Below are positions 1 through 8,842 of a stretch of 64,000 nt of DNA, one piece after another (the stretch's first letter is position 1; every line of letters starts with the position of its first letter). The notes under the pieces are model-generated. The model was not told where the DNA came from, did no database searches, and worked only from the letters and a program-made list of their open reading frames with translations. A program made the position numbers and the translations under genes. Source of the stretch: Rhizobium sp. Root1334 (lineage in GTDB: Bacteria; Pseudomonadota; Alphaproteobacteria; Rhizobiales; Rhizobiaceae); the NCBI RefSeq assembly GCF_001426665.1, contig NZ_LMEY01000028.1, forward strand, positions 186,001 to 250,000. Reading direction: 5' to 3'.

Positions 1-1
1 C

Positions 2-649
2 CGCACCATCGCCGGGCTGGTCAACCAGAGTTCGGGCGACATTCTGTTTCAGGGCCGCGAACGGTCTGCCGACTGGCGGGATTACCGCCTGAATTGCCAA
101 ATGGTTTTCCAGGATCCCTATTCGTCGCTCGATCCGCGTATGACCATCCTTTCCCTGGTCGAAGAAGCTCTGCGGCTGGTGCCCAATATCGACCGGGCCG
201 CAAAAAAGAAGCGTGCATATGAAACGCTGGAGGAAGTCGGGCTCGGCACTGAATACGCCCTGCGCTATCCGCACGAACTGTCCGGCGGCCAGCGCCAGCG
301 CGTCGCAATCGCCCGCGCCATTGCCCGGCGGCCGAAATTCCTGATCGCCGACGAGCCGGTCTCCGCGCTCGACGTCACTGTCCGAGCGCAGGTGCTGACG
401 CTCTTTTCCGATCTGCAGAAGCGCTACGGCTTCTCCTGCCTGTTCATCAGCCACGATCTCGGTGTCGTCGAGCAGGTGGCCGATCGTGTCATCGTCATGC
501 AGGACGGCCGGATCATCGAGCAGGGCGATCGCAACACGATCTTCGACAAGCCGAAGGAGGCGTATACCCGCCGTCTGCTTTCGGCCATCCCCGCGCTCGA
601 TCTGAACGAAAATGGCGGGGTCAAACTGAAATGGCGTCTGGAGGCCTGA
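2..649 (+). CDS. Peptide/oligopeptide-type ABC transporter ATP-binding protein, 5'-truncated by the window edge
   Basis: The open frame runs in from the left edge, so the Walker A part is missing. What remains reads Q-loop (MVFQDPYSSLDP from nt 101), signature LSGGQRQR, Walker B LIADEPVSALD and the switch histidine in FISHDLGVV. The Q-loop with QDPYSSLDPR and the C-terminal stretch around PKEAYTRRLLSAIP are typical of DppF/OppF-type ATPases that power family-5 binding-protein importers. It would sit on the cytoplasmic face of a permease dimer encoded to the left. The stop is 1 nt before the next ATG, so it is co-transcribed with the serine hydrolase and the binding protein that follow. The substrate cannot be read from this subunit. 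Confidence 0.95.
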   Translation, partial: RTIAGLVNQSSGDILFQGRERSADWRDYRLNCQMVFQDPYSSLDPRMTILSLVEEALRLVPNIDRAAKKKRAYETLEEVGLGTEYALRYPHELSGGQRQRVAIARAIARRPKFLIADEPVSALDVTVRAQVLTLFSDLQKRYGFSCLFISHDLGVVEQVADRVIVMQDGRIIEQGDRNTIFDKPKEAYTRRLLSAIPALDLNENGGVKLKWRLEA

Positions 650-650
650 G

Positions 651-1514
651 ATGAACACGATGACGACTTCGAGCAAGACGGCCGGCCGGCTGAACGCGAT
701 CTGCGATGCGCAGCCCTTCGTCACCCGCTACTCTGTCCGCAACCTGTTGACCGGTGAAACCTTTGGCCGCGGCGCGGACGAAGAGACCCCGTCGGCCAGC
801 ACGCGAAAAACCTCGATCATGATGGCGGCGCTGAAGGCTGTTGGCGAGGGCCGCCTCGATCTCAACGAACAGATCGTCTACGAGGAGCGCTTCGCTGAAG
901 AAGTGGCAAGCGGCATCTTCCGTTACCTGACGCCGGGCATCGTCATTTCGCTGCGCGACGCGATCACCGGCATGATGGTGCTGAGCGACAATGTCTGCAC
1001 CAAGATGGTGTTCGAGCGGCTGACGCTGGAAGAGGTCGATCTCTATTGCAAGACGATCGGCATGAGCGGCACCCATCACCGATTCCTGATCCCGCCTTTG
1101 GCGCTGTCGCCAGACCACGCGCTCGGTGCTGTGACGACAACAACGGCAAACGACCAGGTCATGCTCTTGCAGACCATTCTTGATGCGCAGACCTCAAGCG
1201 CCGCCGCTGCCAAGCTCGGTTGCCCGATGGAGCTTTGCCAATATGCCCTGCAGACGCTGAAGAACCAGGTCCTGCGCTACGGCATTCATTCGCGCCTGCC
1301 ATTCGAAACCAAGGTGGCAAGCAAGGGCGGACGCGGCAAGCGCGGCCGCATGGATGCAGGCGTCGTCTACCGCGAGGGCGCGCCGTTCTACATCATCGCC
1401 GCCTATACGGACCAGGTGCCGCAGGCGATGGAGGACGGGACGCCGGGCTACACGATGTCACTTGAAACCATCGGCAGGCTGTCGCGCGCCTGCTGGGACG
1501 AATTCCAGTCATAA
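651..1514 (+). CDS. Class A beta-lactamase-like serine hydrolase
   Basis: A 287-residue protein with the layout of the class A beta-lactamase/transpeptidase fold: S50-T-R-K53 as SxxK, S112-D-N114 as the SDN motif, and a KGGRGKRG stretch where KTG normally sits. No clear signal peptide is visible, unlike secreted beta-lactamases, which suggests a cytoplasmic or non-classical enzyme. It is inserted between an importer ATPase (1-nt gap) and that importer's binding protein. I therefore infer an amidase/peptidase acting on the imported compound rather than an antibiotic-resistance enzyme. The unusual third motif and missing leader are reasons not to call it a beta-lactamase. Confidence 0.8.
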   Translation: MNTMTTSSKTAGRLNAICDAQPFVTRYSVRNLLTGETFGRGADEETPSASTRKTSIMMAALKAVGEGRLDLNEQIVYEERFAEEVASGIFRYLTPGIVISLRDAITGMMVLSDNVCTKMVFERLTLEEVDLYCKTIGMSGTHHRFLIPPLALSPDHALGAVTTTTANDQVMLLQTILDAQTSSAAAAKLGCPMELCQYALQTLKNQVLRYGIHSRLPFETKVASKGGRGKRGRMDAGVVYREGAPFYIIAAYTDQVPQAMEDGTPGYTMSLETIGRLSRACWDEFQS

Positions 1515-1538
1515 CCAACCAAAAAAGAGGGTAGAACA

Positions 1539-3083
1539 ATGAAGACAATTCTCCTGGCCAGCACCATGCTGGCAGCACTTGCCGGCACCGCCGCCGCCCG
1601 CGATATCGTCGTGGCGCAAAGCTCCGACCTGCGCAGCAACAATCCCGGCGTCAACCGCGACGGCAATACCGACAGCATCATCCTTCATATCGTTGAAGGC
1701 CTGGTCGGTTATGCCAACAATGGTGAAGTCAAGCCGCTTCTGGCCGAAAGCGTCGACATGGCGCCGGATGGCCTGAGCTACACCTTCAAGCTGCGTGCTG
1801 ACGTGAAGTTTCACAACGGCAAGTCCCTGACGGCCGAAGATGTCGTCTGGAACTGGAACCGCTACATGGATCCGGCGACCAAATGGACCTGCCTCAAGGA
1901 TTTCGACGGCAATGGCGCGGTGCACGTCACCGGTATCAAGGCTGCCGACGCCGCGACGGTAACCATGACGCTCGAAAAGCCGTCCGCCGTTTTCCTCGGC
2001 CTGATGTCGCGCCCGGAATGTGGCTATACCGGCATCATTTCACCGGATTCGGTGGCTGCCGGCGGTACGTTCGACAAGCCGATCGGAACCGGTCCATTCC
2101 AGTGGGACGAATGGAAGAAGGGCGAATACGTTCATCTGGCCAAGTATGACGGTTATGTCTCGCCGAAAAACGACGGAAAGCCGGATGGCATGGTCGGTTC
2201 GAAGCGGCCATTGGCCGATGGTGTCAAATTCATGGTCATCCCGGATGCCTCGACCGTCAAGGCAGGCTTGCAATCGGGTGTGCTGGACACGGCTGAAATC
2301 TCCCCCGATCTCATCCCGGAATTCAAGGACAGCGAAACCACGCAGCTGATCATTGCCCGCAACAACGGCAAGAACCTGTTCTATATCCAGACCCGCGATC
2401 CCATCCTTGGCAAGCCGGCCATCCGCCGCGCCATGGCCCAGGCACTCGACCTCGATCAGCTGGTCGCCGCCGCATCGAACGGCACGGGAGAGGCGAACGG
2501 TTCGATGATCTCCTCGGACAGCGTTTATTACAGCGATGTGCAGAAGAAGCGTCTGCCGTATGATCTGGAAGCGGCCAAGAAGGAACTCGACGCCTCCGGC
2601 TACAAGGGCGAACCGATCAGCATCATTGCCAACAAACGTGGCAACGTGCCGAGCTTCCCGGCAGCGGTGATGGCGCAGGCGATGCTGCAGCAGATCGGGC
2701 TCAACGTTCAGATCGAAGTGATCGATTATGCCACGCAGGTCGATCGCCGCCGCTCCGGCAACTACCAGATCATCTCGCAATCCGTCTCGCCGCGCCTAGA
2801 CCCGGCGCTGATGTACAGCTTCTACGTTGGCGACAAGGACAAGAATGCTTCATTGATGTGGGACGATCCGAAGGCGCGCGAACTGATGAAGGCAGCCTAT
2901 GCCGAAATCGACCCGAAAAAGCGTCAGGCGATCTTCGACCAGTTCCATGAACTGATGCTGCAGGAAATGCCCGGTATCTTCCTCTACGACATGGTTGACG
3001 TCTGGGGCGCAACCAAGACGCTGAAGGGCCAGCCGGTCTGGCAGTCCAACGCTCGGCTGTGGGAAGTTTCGGTCGACGACTAA
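1539..3083 (+). CDS. ABC transporter substrate-binding protein, family 5 (peptide/opine/nickel type)
   Basis: A 514-residue binding protein. The first ~20 residues (MKTILLASTMLAALAGTAAA) form a Sec signal peptide ending in an A-x-A site. The mature part has the SBP_bac_5 signatures: VVAQSSDLRSNNPGVNRDG at the start, LAESVDMAPDGLSYTFKLR and DVKFHNGKSLTAEDVVWNWNR near 80-110. The start follows an AGAGGG ribosome site. It is the third gene of the importer operon and probably its specificity determinant. Dipeptides, acyl-amino acids or opines are all possible; the neighbouring M20 hydrolase fits an amide-bonded ligand. Confidence 0.93.
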   Translation: MKTILLASTMLAALAGTAAARDIVVAQSSDLRSNNPGVNRDGNTDSIILHIVEGLVGYANNGEVKPLLAESVDMAPDGLSYTFKLRADVKFHNGKSLTAEDVVWNWNRYMDPATKWTCLKDFDGNGAVHVTGIKAADAATVTMTLEKPSAVFLGLMSRPECGYTGIISPDSVAAGGTFDKPIGTGPFQWDEWKKGEYVHLAKYDGYVSPKNDGKPDGMVGSKRPLADGVKFMVIPDASTVKAGLQSGVLDTAEISPDLIPEFKDSETTQLIIARNNGKNLFYIQTRDPILGKPAIRRAMAQALDLDQLVAAASNGTGEANGSMISSDSVYYSDVQKKRLPYDLEAAKKELDASGYKGEPISIIANKRGNVPSFPAAVMAQAMLQQIGLNVQIEVIDYATQVDRRRSGNYQIISQSVSPRLDPALMYSFYVGDKDKNASLMWDDPKARELMKAAYAEIDPKKRQAIFDQFHELMLQEMPGIFLYDMVDVWGATKTLKGQPVWQSNARLWEVSVDD

Positions 3084-3091
3084 GCGTCCAT

Positions 3092-3111
3092 TGCGCCGCC
3101 GCGGCGGCGCA
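3092..3111 (+). terminator. GC-only perfect palindrome downstream of the binding-protein gene
   Basis: A 20-bp self-complementary sequence (TGCGCCGCCG followed by its reverse complement) starts 9 nt after the binding-protein stop. A second small hairpin (7-bp stem, 4-nt loop) is at 3140-3157. There is no U-tract, so I read it as a transcript-stabilising or attenuating hairpin that would separate the highly expressed binding protein from the M20 gene. Confidence 0.5.
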
Positions 3112-3202
3112 TCACCTTCTCTATACGATGAACAGAACCGGCGGATTGCGATCCGCCAGACCGGATTTCCGACGCCGGAATTGCGTCGATACGAGGATAC
3201 CC

Positions 3203-4645
3203 ATGCCCGAAAAGTCTTCCCTGCTCTCCCTGACCACTGCCATCGACGCCATGGCACCGCAGTTTACCGCGCTCAGCGACCAGATCTGGGATTTTGCCGA
3301 ACTGAAGTTCGATGAGCACCGGTCGTCGGCCCTGCTGATCGGAATGCTGGAGCAGAATGGCTTTACCGTCCGGAAGAACATCGCGGGTATGGAAACGGCG
3401 TTCATCGGCGAGTTCGGCAGCGGCAAACCGGTAATTGCCTTTCTCGGCGAGTTCGATGCACTGGCGGGGATGAGCCAGGTGGCAGGCGCCGATGCTCCGC
3501 AGCCACTGACAGCCGATGGCACCGGCCATGGCTGTGGCCACAATCTTCTCGGCGCCGGTTCGTTACTCGCAGCGATTTCGCTTGCCAAACACATGGAAGC
3601 TGAGAGCCTGCCAGGTACTATCCGCTATTACGGCTGCCCCGGAGAAGAAGGTGGCTCCGGCAAGACCTTCATGGTCCGCGCCGGTGCGTTCGATGATGTC
3701 GATGCGGCGCTGACCTGGCATCCAGCCCCGTTCAACGGGGTTCGGTCCACCAACAATCTGGCCGTGCTCGAAACCTATTACCGGTTCAAGGGCGTGGCGG
3801 CGCACGCTGCCAACAGCGCCCATCTCGGCCGCTCAGCACTCGATGCCGTCGAACTGATGAATGTCGGCGTCAATTTTCTGCGAGAACACATGCCGCAGGA
3901 TTGCCGCGTTCACTATGCCATCACCGACGCCGGGGGGCGGGCCGCCAATGTCGTGCAGGCCAAGGCCGAAGTCCTTTACCTGATCCGCGCGCCGGAAATG
4001 ACGCAGGCGCTCGCCCTTGCCGAGCGGGTCGGCAAAGTCGCGCAAGGTGCTGCCACGATGACCGAAACGGAAGTCGAAGCCGTCTTCGATACTGCTTCGA
4101 CCAACCTTCTGCCCAATCTGACGCTTGAAAACGCCATCCATGACAACATGGTCGCACTCGGTCCTGTGCCTTTCGACAATGATGACATTGCTTTCGCACG
4201 GAAAATCCAGGCCACCTTTACCGATGAAGCGGTCAAAAGCAGCATTCGCCTCTATCAGATCAAGGGCGACGTCTTTTCCAACGACAAGATCGATGGCTCA
4301 ACGGCACTGCATCTCGGATTGCGCGCCTTCGAAGGCCAATCGCATTTCCGGGCAGGTTCGACCGATGTCGGTGACGTCAGCCGGGTGACACCGACGGCAC
4401 AGTGCTGGGCACCCGCCTGGGCGATCGGCACCAACCCGCATACCTGGCAGGTGGTGGCGCAGGGCCGTAGCCCGGCCGCCCACAAAGCGATGGTGCACGC
4501 CGCAAAGGTGCTGGCGGCGACCGGCCTTGATCTGGCAACATCGGAGGAACTTCGCTTTGAGGCGAAGGCGGAGTGGGAGAGCAAGATGGAAGGTCAGCCG
4601 TATGTCTGCCCGATCCCGACGGACGTTAAGCCGGGACAGTATTAA
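3203..4645 (+). CDS. M20 family amidohydrolase, AbgB-like
   Basis: A 480-residue zinc hydrolase resembling the p-aminobenzoyl-glutamate hydrolase B subunit and related N-acyl-amino-acid amidohydrolases. Metal-site motifs visible are GHGCGHN (H109, H113), the glutamate pair in GEEGGSG (E148, E149) and H173 in TWHP. The open frame extends upstream to 3059, but the ATG at 3203 has a GAGGA site at the right distance and avoids overlap with the previous gene. No signal peptide, so cytoplasmic. It follows the importer and probably cleaves an amide bond in the imported compound. Whether it is AbgB proper is doubtful because no AbgA partner is present. Confidence 0.88.
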   Translation: MPEKSSLLSLTTAIDAMAPQFTALSDQIWDFAELKFDEHRSSALLIGMLEQNGFTVRKNIAGMETAFIGEFGSGKPVIAFLGEFDALAGMSQVAGADAPQPLTADGTGHGCGHNLLGAGSLLAAISLAKHMEAESLPGTIRYYGCPGEEGGSGKTFMVRAGAFDDVDAALTWHPAPFNGVRSTNNLAVLETYYRFKGVAAHAANSAHLGRSALDAVELMNVGVNFLREHMPQDCRVHYAITDAGGRAANVVQAKAEVLYLIRAPEMTQALALAERVGKVAQGAATMTETEVEAVFDTASTNLLPNLTLENAIHDNMVALGPVPFDNDDIAFARKIQATFTDEAVKSSIRLYQIKGDVFSNDKIDGSTALHLGLRAFEGQSHFRAGSTDVGDVSRVTPTAQCWAPAWAIGTNPHTWQVVAQGRSPAAHKAMVHAAKVLAATGLDLATSEELRFEAKAEWESKMEGQPYVCPIPTDVKPGQY

Positions 4646-4666
4646 GCCAATCGGCGCGCCCGCCGG

Positions 4667-5215
4667 TCAAAAGGTTGGCGGCGTGCAGGCGCTGATGATG
4701 TCGCACGCCACCGGGCCGACGCACCGGAACCGGTGGGGGCGGCGGCTTTCGAAATAATAGGCATCGCCCGGTCCAAGGATCCGGCGTTCGTCATCGACGG
4801 TGACTTCCAGCCGCCCGGACAGAACAATCCCGCCTTCCTCGCCATCGTGCACCAGCGGCACTTTCCCCGTATCGGCGCCGGGCTGATAACATTCCTTCAG
4901 AATCTGCAAACTGCGGCCGAACAGATTATCGCCGATCTGCCGGTAGGAGATCGGACCCTTGCCGATTTCGACCAGCTCGTCGGCCCGGTAGAAAGCCTTC
5001 TTCGGACGGTCCGGCTCGAAGGCGAAAAACTCCGCAAGCCCGATCGGGATGCCATCCAGGATACGTTTCAGTGCGCCGACCGACGGGTTGGAGGAATTGG
5101 ACTCGATCAGCGAAATCGTCGAATTGGTCACGCCCGCCCGCTTGGCCAGTTCCCGCTGCGACAGATTGTTGAGCAGCCGCACATGGCGCAACCGGTTTCC
5201 GATATCGACCGACAT
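4667..5215 (-). CDS. XRE-family regulator with C-terminal cupin (PuuR-like)
   Basis: 182 residues: an N-terminal helix-turn-helix of the lambda-repressor type (about 5-60, core LSQRELAKRAGVTNSTISL) and a C-terminal cupin barrel (about 105-178, ending in the GDAYYFESRRPHRF sheet). This two-domain layout is that of PuuR and related repressors of amine and amino-acid catabolism, where the cupin binds the inducer. I chose the ATG at 5215, which starts MSVDIGNRLR, over an upstream ATG because the HTH begins there. It is divergent from the class III aminotransferase across a 142-nt gap that holds a palindrome, so autoregulation and control of that gene are likely. Confidence 0.9.
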   Translation of the reverse strand: MSVDIGNRLRHVRLLNNLSQRELAKRAGVTNSTISLIESNSSNPSVGALKRILDGIPIGLAEFFAFEPDRPKKAFYRADELVEIGKGPISYRQIGDNLFGRSLQILKECYQPGADTGKVPLVHDGEEGGIVLSGRLEVTVDDERRILGPGDAYYFESRRPHRFRCVGPVACDIISACTPPTF

Positions 5216-5225
5216 GAGTTTTCCT

Positions 5226-5251
5226 GTTTCGCATGTTCGAAATATCGAAAC
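5226..5251. promoter_or_regulatory. Nested inverted repeat, candidate operator of the XRE-cupin regulator
   Basis: Two nested dyads share one centre of symmetry region: TTCGA-AATA-TCGAA at 5236-5249 (perfect 5-bp arms) and GTTTCG at 5226-5231 facing CGAAAC at 5246-5251. It begins 11 nt upstream of the regulator start and about 105 nt upstream of the aminotransferase start. Regulators of this family usually bind such TTCGA-type dyads, so the assignment is by position and symmetry only. Confidence 0.6.
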
Positions 5252-5357
5252 TATTACAACCCCCACCAAGCTTTTTCAATGACTTATGGCTCAACAGAAA
5301 AGGACTTGTTTGGGCATATAAAATCATGGCGTCATCGCACTCTCACAGGAGGTCGCC

Positions 5358-6695
5358 ATGAACCAGCACAGCAAGCCAAACACCCCGGTACTCGACAGTT
5401 ACTGGATGCCATTCACTGCCAATCGCCAATTCAAGGCGGCGCCACGCCTGCTCGCCTCGGCCGAAGGCATGTATTACACCAGCATCGACGGGCGGAAAAT
5501 TCTGGATGGCACCGCCGGCCTCTGGTGCGTCAATGCCGGTCACGGCCGCCGCCAGATCGCCTCTGCCGTCGAGCGCCAGCTGCTCAATTTGGACTTTGCA
5601 CCGTCCTTCCAGATGGGCCACCCGATCGCCTTCGACTTTGCCGAGCGGCTGGCGGAGATTGCGCCCGGCGGTCCGGATGGCAAGCTCGATCGCGTGTTCT
5701 TCACCGGCTCCGGCTCGGAATCCGTCGACACCGCCCTCAAGATTGCAATCGCCTTTCAGCGGTCGATCGGGCAGGGGACGAGGACACGGCTGATCGGCCG
5801 CGAGCGCGGTTATCATGGCGTCGGTTTCGGCGGCATTTCCGTCGGCGGGTTGGTCAACAATCGCCGCGTCTTCCCGCTTGTTCCCGGCACCGACCATTTG
5901 CGCCACACGCACGATCTTGCCAAGAATGCGTTCGTCAAAGGACAACCGGAGCATGGCGCCGAGCTTGCCGACGATCTCGAAAGGCTGGTCGCCCTGCATG
6001 GCGCCGAAACGATCGCCGCCTGCATCGTCGAGCCGGTTGCCGGTTCCACCGGCGTTCTGATCCCGCCGAAAGGCTATCTTGAGCGGCTGCGCAAGATCTG
6101 CTCGACCCACGGCATCCTGTTGATCTTCGACGAAGTCATTACCGGCTTTGGACGCCTCGGCGCGCCTTTTGCCACCGACTATTTCGGCGTGACACCCGAT
6201 CTCGTCACCACGGCAAAGGGCTTGACCAATGGCGCTATCCCGATGGGGGCCGTCTTTGCCAGCCGCAAGGTGCACGATGCGCTGATGCACGGGCCGGAGG
6301 GGCAGATTGAACTGTTTCACGGCTACACCTATTCCGGCCACCCCGCAGCCTGCGCCGCCGGCATCGCAACGCTCGACATCTACCGCGACGAGGATTTGTT
6401 GACCCGCGCCGTTGATCTGCAGGACGATTGGCATGTGGCCATGCATTCGTTGAAGGGTCTGCCGCACGTTTCGGATATCCGCACGATCGGCCTGATCGCT
6501 GGTATCGAGCTTGCCTCTCGCGATGGGGCGCCCGGCGCACGCGCCTACGATGTCTTCGTCGATTGCTTCGAACGCGGCCTGTTGATCCGCGTCACCGGCG
6601 ATATCATCGCCTTCTCGCCGCCGCTGATCGCCGAAAAATCCCATATCGAAGACATCGTCTCGATGCTCGGTGATGCGTTGAAGCGGGTCCAATAG
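5358..6695 (+). CDS. Class III (omega) aminotransferase, beta-alanine/omega-amino acid:pyruvate type
   Basis: 445-residue PLP enzyme of fold type I. The PLP-binding lysine is K287 in TTAKGLTNG and the ring-nitrogen aspartate is D258 in IFDEVITGFGR; the N-terminal GTAGLWCVNAGHG loop is typical of omega-amino acid:pyruvate aminotransferases. A strong AGGAGGT site lies 8 nt before the ATG. It is a lone gene divergent from the PuuR-like regulator and is likely repressed by it. Expected role: transfer of a terminal amino group (beta-alanine, GABA-like or diamine) to pyruvate. Another class III aminotransferase (50598-51974) shares the same loop but is not adjacent. Confidence 0.92.
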   Translation: MNQHSKPNTPVLDSYWMPFTANRQFKAAPRLLASAEGMYYTSIDGRKILDGTAGLWCVNAGHGRRQIASAVERQLLNLDFAPSFQMGHPIAFDFAERLAEIAPGGPDGKLDRVFFTGSGSESVDTALKIAIAFQRSIGQGTRTRLIGRERGYHGVGFGGISVGGLVNNRRVFPLVPGTDHLRHTHDLAKNAFVKGQPEHGAELADDLERLVALHGAETIAACIVEPVAGSTGVLIPPKGYLERLRKICSTHGILLIFDEVITGFGRLGAPFATDYFGVTPDLVTTAKGLTNGAIPMGAVFASRKVHDALMHGPEGQIELFHGYTYSGHPAACAAGIATLDIYRDEDLLTRAVDLQDDWHVAMHSLKGLPHVSDIRTIGLIAGIELASRDGAPGARAYDVFVDCFERGLLIRVTGDIIAFSPPLIAEKSHIEDIVSMLGDALKRVQ

Positions 6696-6764
6696 TCCCA
6701 CGCTTGAGCCGCCCGGCAGTTCGTCGTAAACATGCCGGGCGGTTGATTTTGAAGGAGATCCAGC

Positions 6765-7157
6765 ATGGACCGGTTCACCGGCGGTTGCCTGTGCGGGAAT
6801 GTCCGCATTGTGGCGTCAGGCTCCCCATACCGAGTCGGCCTTTGTCACTGCCTCGACTGCCGCAAGCATCACGGAGCCATTTTTCATGCCTCCGCGATAT
6901 TCCCGCAGGAGGCGGTAACAATCTCCGGCGAAACACGCGACTATGCCGGGCGGTTTTTCTGTCCCCGCTGCGGCTCTCCCGTTTTTGCACGCAGCGCAGA
7001 CGAAATCGAAGTCAACCTCGGTTCTCTGGACACGCCCGGCCAACTGATCCCGACCTACGAACTCTGGACAGTTCGCCGCGAATCCTGGCTGCCGCCGTTT
7101 CCGCTCGTGAAGGGATACGATCGCGATCGCGATGACACGACCCGCTTTGAGCCGTAG
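6765..7157 (+). CDS. GFA (glutathione-dependent formaldehyde-activating) family zinc protein
   Basis: 130 residues with the cysteine pattern of the GFA/DUF636 fold: C8-x-C10, C27-x-C29-x2-C32 and C66-x2-C69, which bind two zinc ions, plus the CHCLDCRKHHGA box. An AAGGAGAT ribosome site sits just upstream. The family is named for S-hydroxymethylglutathione formation in one member, but most members have no proven activity, so no reaction is assigned here. It stands alone between the aminotransferase and a convergent regulator. Confidence 0.88.
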   Translation: MDRFTGGCLCGNVRIVASGSPYRVGLCHCLDCRKHHGAIFHASAIFPQEAVTISGETRDYAGRFFCPRCGSPVFARSADEIEVNLGSLDTPGQLIPTYELWTVRRESWLPPFPLVKGYDRDRDDTTRFEP

Positions 7158-7198
7158 TCAGTGTGAAGACCACTATGAGATGACAGAGACGTTTTAGG

Positions 7199-8707
7199 TC
7201 ACTCTGGAAGACCTGCCCTGCGAAACCCATCAACGAAATGATCAAGCACCGCCGCGTCACGGAATGGCTCCGTCTCGGCCCAGTGGCGAATACTAAAATA
7301 AGGGTTGGAGACGAGAAACAGTTCGGTCTCTACATGCGCCTCGTCGAGGCGGCCCAGCTGAGCAAGGCTTGCGGCCAGGAATCGGCGCGAGCTTGTGCTA
7401 TAGGTCTGGTCATTGCGCAGGGTTTCGGCAGCGGCTTTGTAGTCACGGGCCGCATATTGCGCCTGGCCGAGGGTCAGGTAGTACCAGCTTGCGGGATAAG
7501 GGTTCAGCCGGAAAGCCTTGGCGATGGACTCAAGTCCCTCCTCTATTCGCCCGGCCAGGACCGCAATGTCGGACAAGGCCGCAAAAGTATCGGCCTCGTT
7601 CGGGTCAAGCTCGATCGCATTGGCAAACTCCGCCTCCGCCTCGGAAAAGCGATGCTCATAGGCGAGCAGATAGGCTAGAATCCAGCGGCAACCTGCCCCG
7701 TTGGGATCGATCGCGACAGCCTTGCGAGCGAACGCCAGAGCAACGCTGCGATCAGGCTCCGTTGGGCCACCGGAATGCACCCATCCCATCCACTGGTTCA
7801 TGGCAAGCCATCGATAGGCTTCGGCATATTCCGGATCAAGCGAGACCGCGCGCGTCAACATCAGGTGCGCTTCCCTGGCACTCTGTGGCGTGTCATCCAT
7901 CAGTTTGCGCGCCCGCACACAGAGATCGTAGGCCTCCATATTTTTCGGCCGGTTGCGCGGAAAGGGTGCGCGCAGATGGCCAAGGAGTGCCTGCACAATC
8001 CTGGCGGTCACCTCGTCCTGGACGGCAAAGATATCGTCCAGGCTACGATCGAAGCGTTCCGCCCACAGATGATCGCCGCTCAGCGCATCGACCAGCTGGA
8101 CGTTGATGCGAACGCGCCCTTCGGCGCGTCTTGCGCTACCCGTGAGCAGGTAGCGGACGCCGAGTTCCTCGACAATCGCGCGCATATCCATCGGCTTGCC
8201 CTTGTAGGAAAAAACCGAATTGCGGGCGATGACGAACAGACCGGAGGTCCGGGAAAGGTCGGTAATCAGGTCTTCGGTCAACCCATCCGCAAACACGCCC
8301 TGCTCTGGATCGTTGCTGACATTCACGAAGGGCAGCACGGCGATTGATGGCTTGTCGGGCAGCGACAAGGGTTTCCGTTTCGCATCGCTGAGCTGTGTGA
8401 TGGGGCCTATGAAACGGTAACCGATGCGGGGAACCGTTGCGATCCATTCACCGCCTCCAACCGGCGGCCCCAGCAGCTTGCGCAACTGCGCGATCTGGAC
8501 GGTGAGGTTGCCTTCCTCGACGGCCGTACCCGGCCATGCCGCGTCCATCAAATCGCCCTTGGCTAGGATTTCGCCGGGCCGCCCGGCGAACGCGGCAAGC
8601 AGTTTAATCCCCCGATGGCCAACGGCAACGGGTTCGCCGCTTCGGAGGAGCGTTCCCGCACCCGGATCAAGCACGAATGGACCAAAGGCAAAGCGCAATC
8701 CCTGCAT
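7199..8707 (-). CDS. CadC/ToxR-like winged-helix protein with TolB-like and TPR domains
   Basis: 502 residues. An N-terminal OmpR-type winged helix (about 5-98, with HRGIKLLAAFAGRPGEIL and the IGYRF wing) is followed by a TolB-N-like adenylate-cyclase-associated region (about 115-235, IAVLPFVNVSNDPEQ... FADGLTEDLI) and then TPR repeats to the end. This layout is widespread in rhizobia. No transmembrane helix is evident between the winged helix and the TolB-like part, so unlike CadC it may be soluble. Its targets are unknown; the divergent DUF1127 gene is the nearest candidate. Confidence 0.85.
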   Translation of the reverse strand: MQGLRFAFGPFVLDPGAGTLLRSGEPVAVGHRGIKLLAAFAGRPGEILAKGDLMDAAWPGTAVEEGNLTVQIAQLRKLLGPPVGGGEWIATVPRIGYRFIGPITQLSDAKRKPLSLPDKPSIAVLPFVNVSNDPEQGVFADGLTEDLITDLSRTSGLFVIARNSVFSYKGKPMDMRAIVEELGVRYLLTGSARRAEGRVRINVQLVDALSGDHLWAERFDRSLDDIFAVQDEVTARIVQALLGHLRAPFPRNRPKNMEAYDLCVRARKLMDDTPQSAREAHLMLTRAVSLDPEYAEAYRWLAMNQWMGWVHSGGPTEPDRSVALAFARKAVAIDPNGAGCRWILAYLLAYEHRFSEAEAEFANAIELDPNEADTFAALSDIAVLAGRIEEGLESIAKAFRLNPYPASWYYLTLGQAQYAARDYKAAAETLRNDQTYSTSSRRFLAASLAQLGRLDEAHVETELFLVSNPYFSIRHWAETEPFRDAAVLDHFVDGFRRAGLPE

Positions 8708-8842
8708 AGGACAAATCTATAATCCGTTTGGAACTTTTTGCGAACGTTTTGGAAGAGCTTAATTACGGCGCTGATCGCATCCCGCAGAATCCGTCTCCAT
8801 CAAGTCAGAGGCATTTGAGCCTCAAAACCTATGGAGCTTGCC

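Noticed and set aside
5343-6701. Minus-strand frame of 452 codons
   Set aside because: Mirrors the class III aminotransferase, which has PLP lysine and a strong ribosome site.
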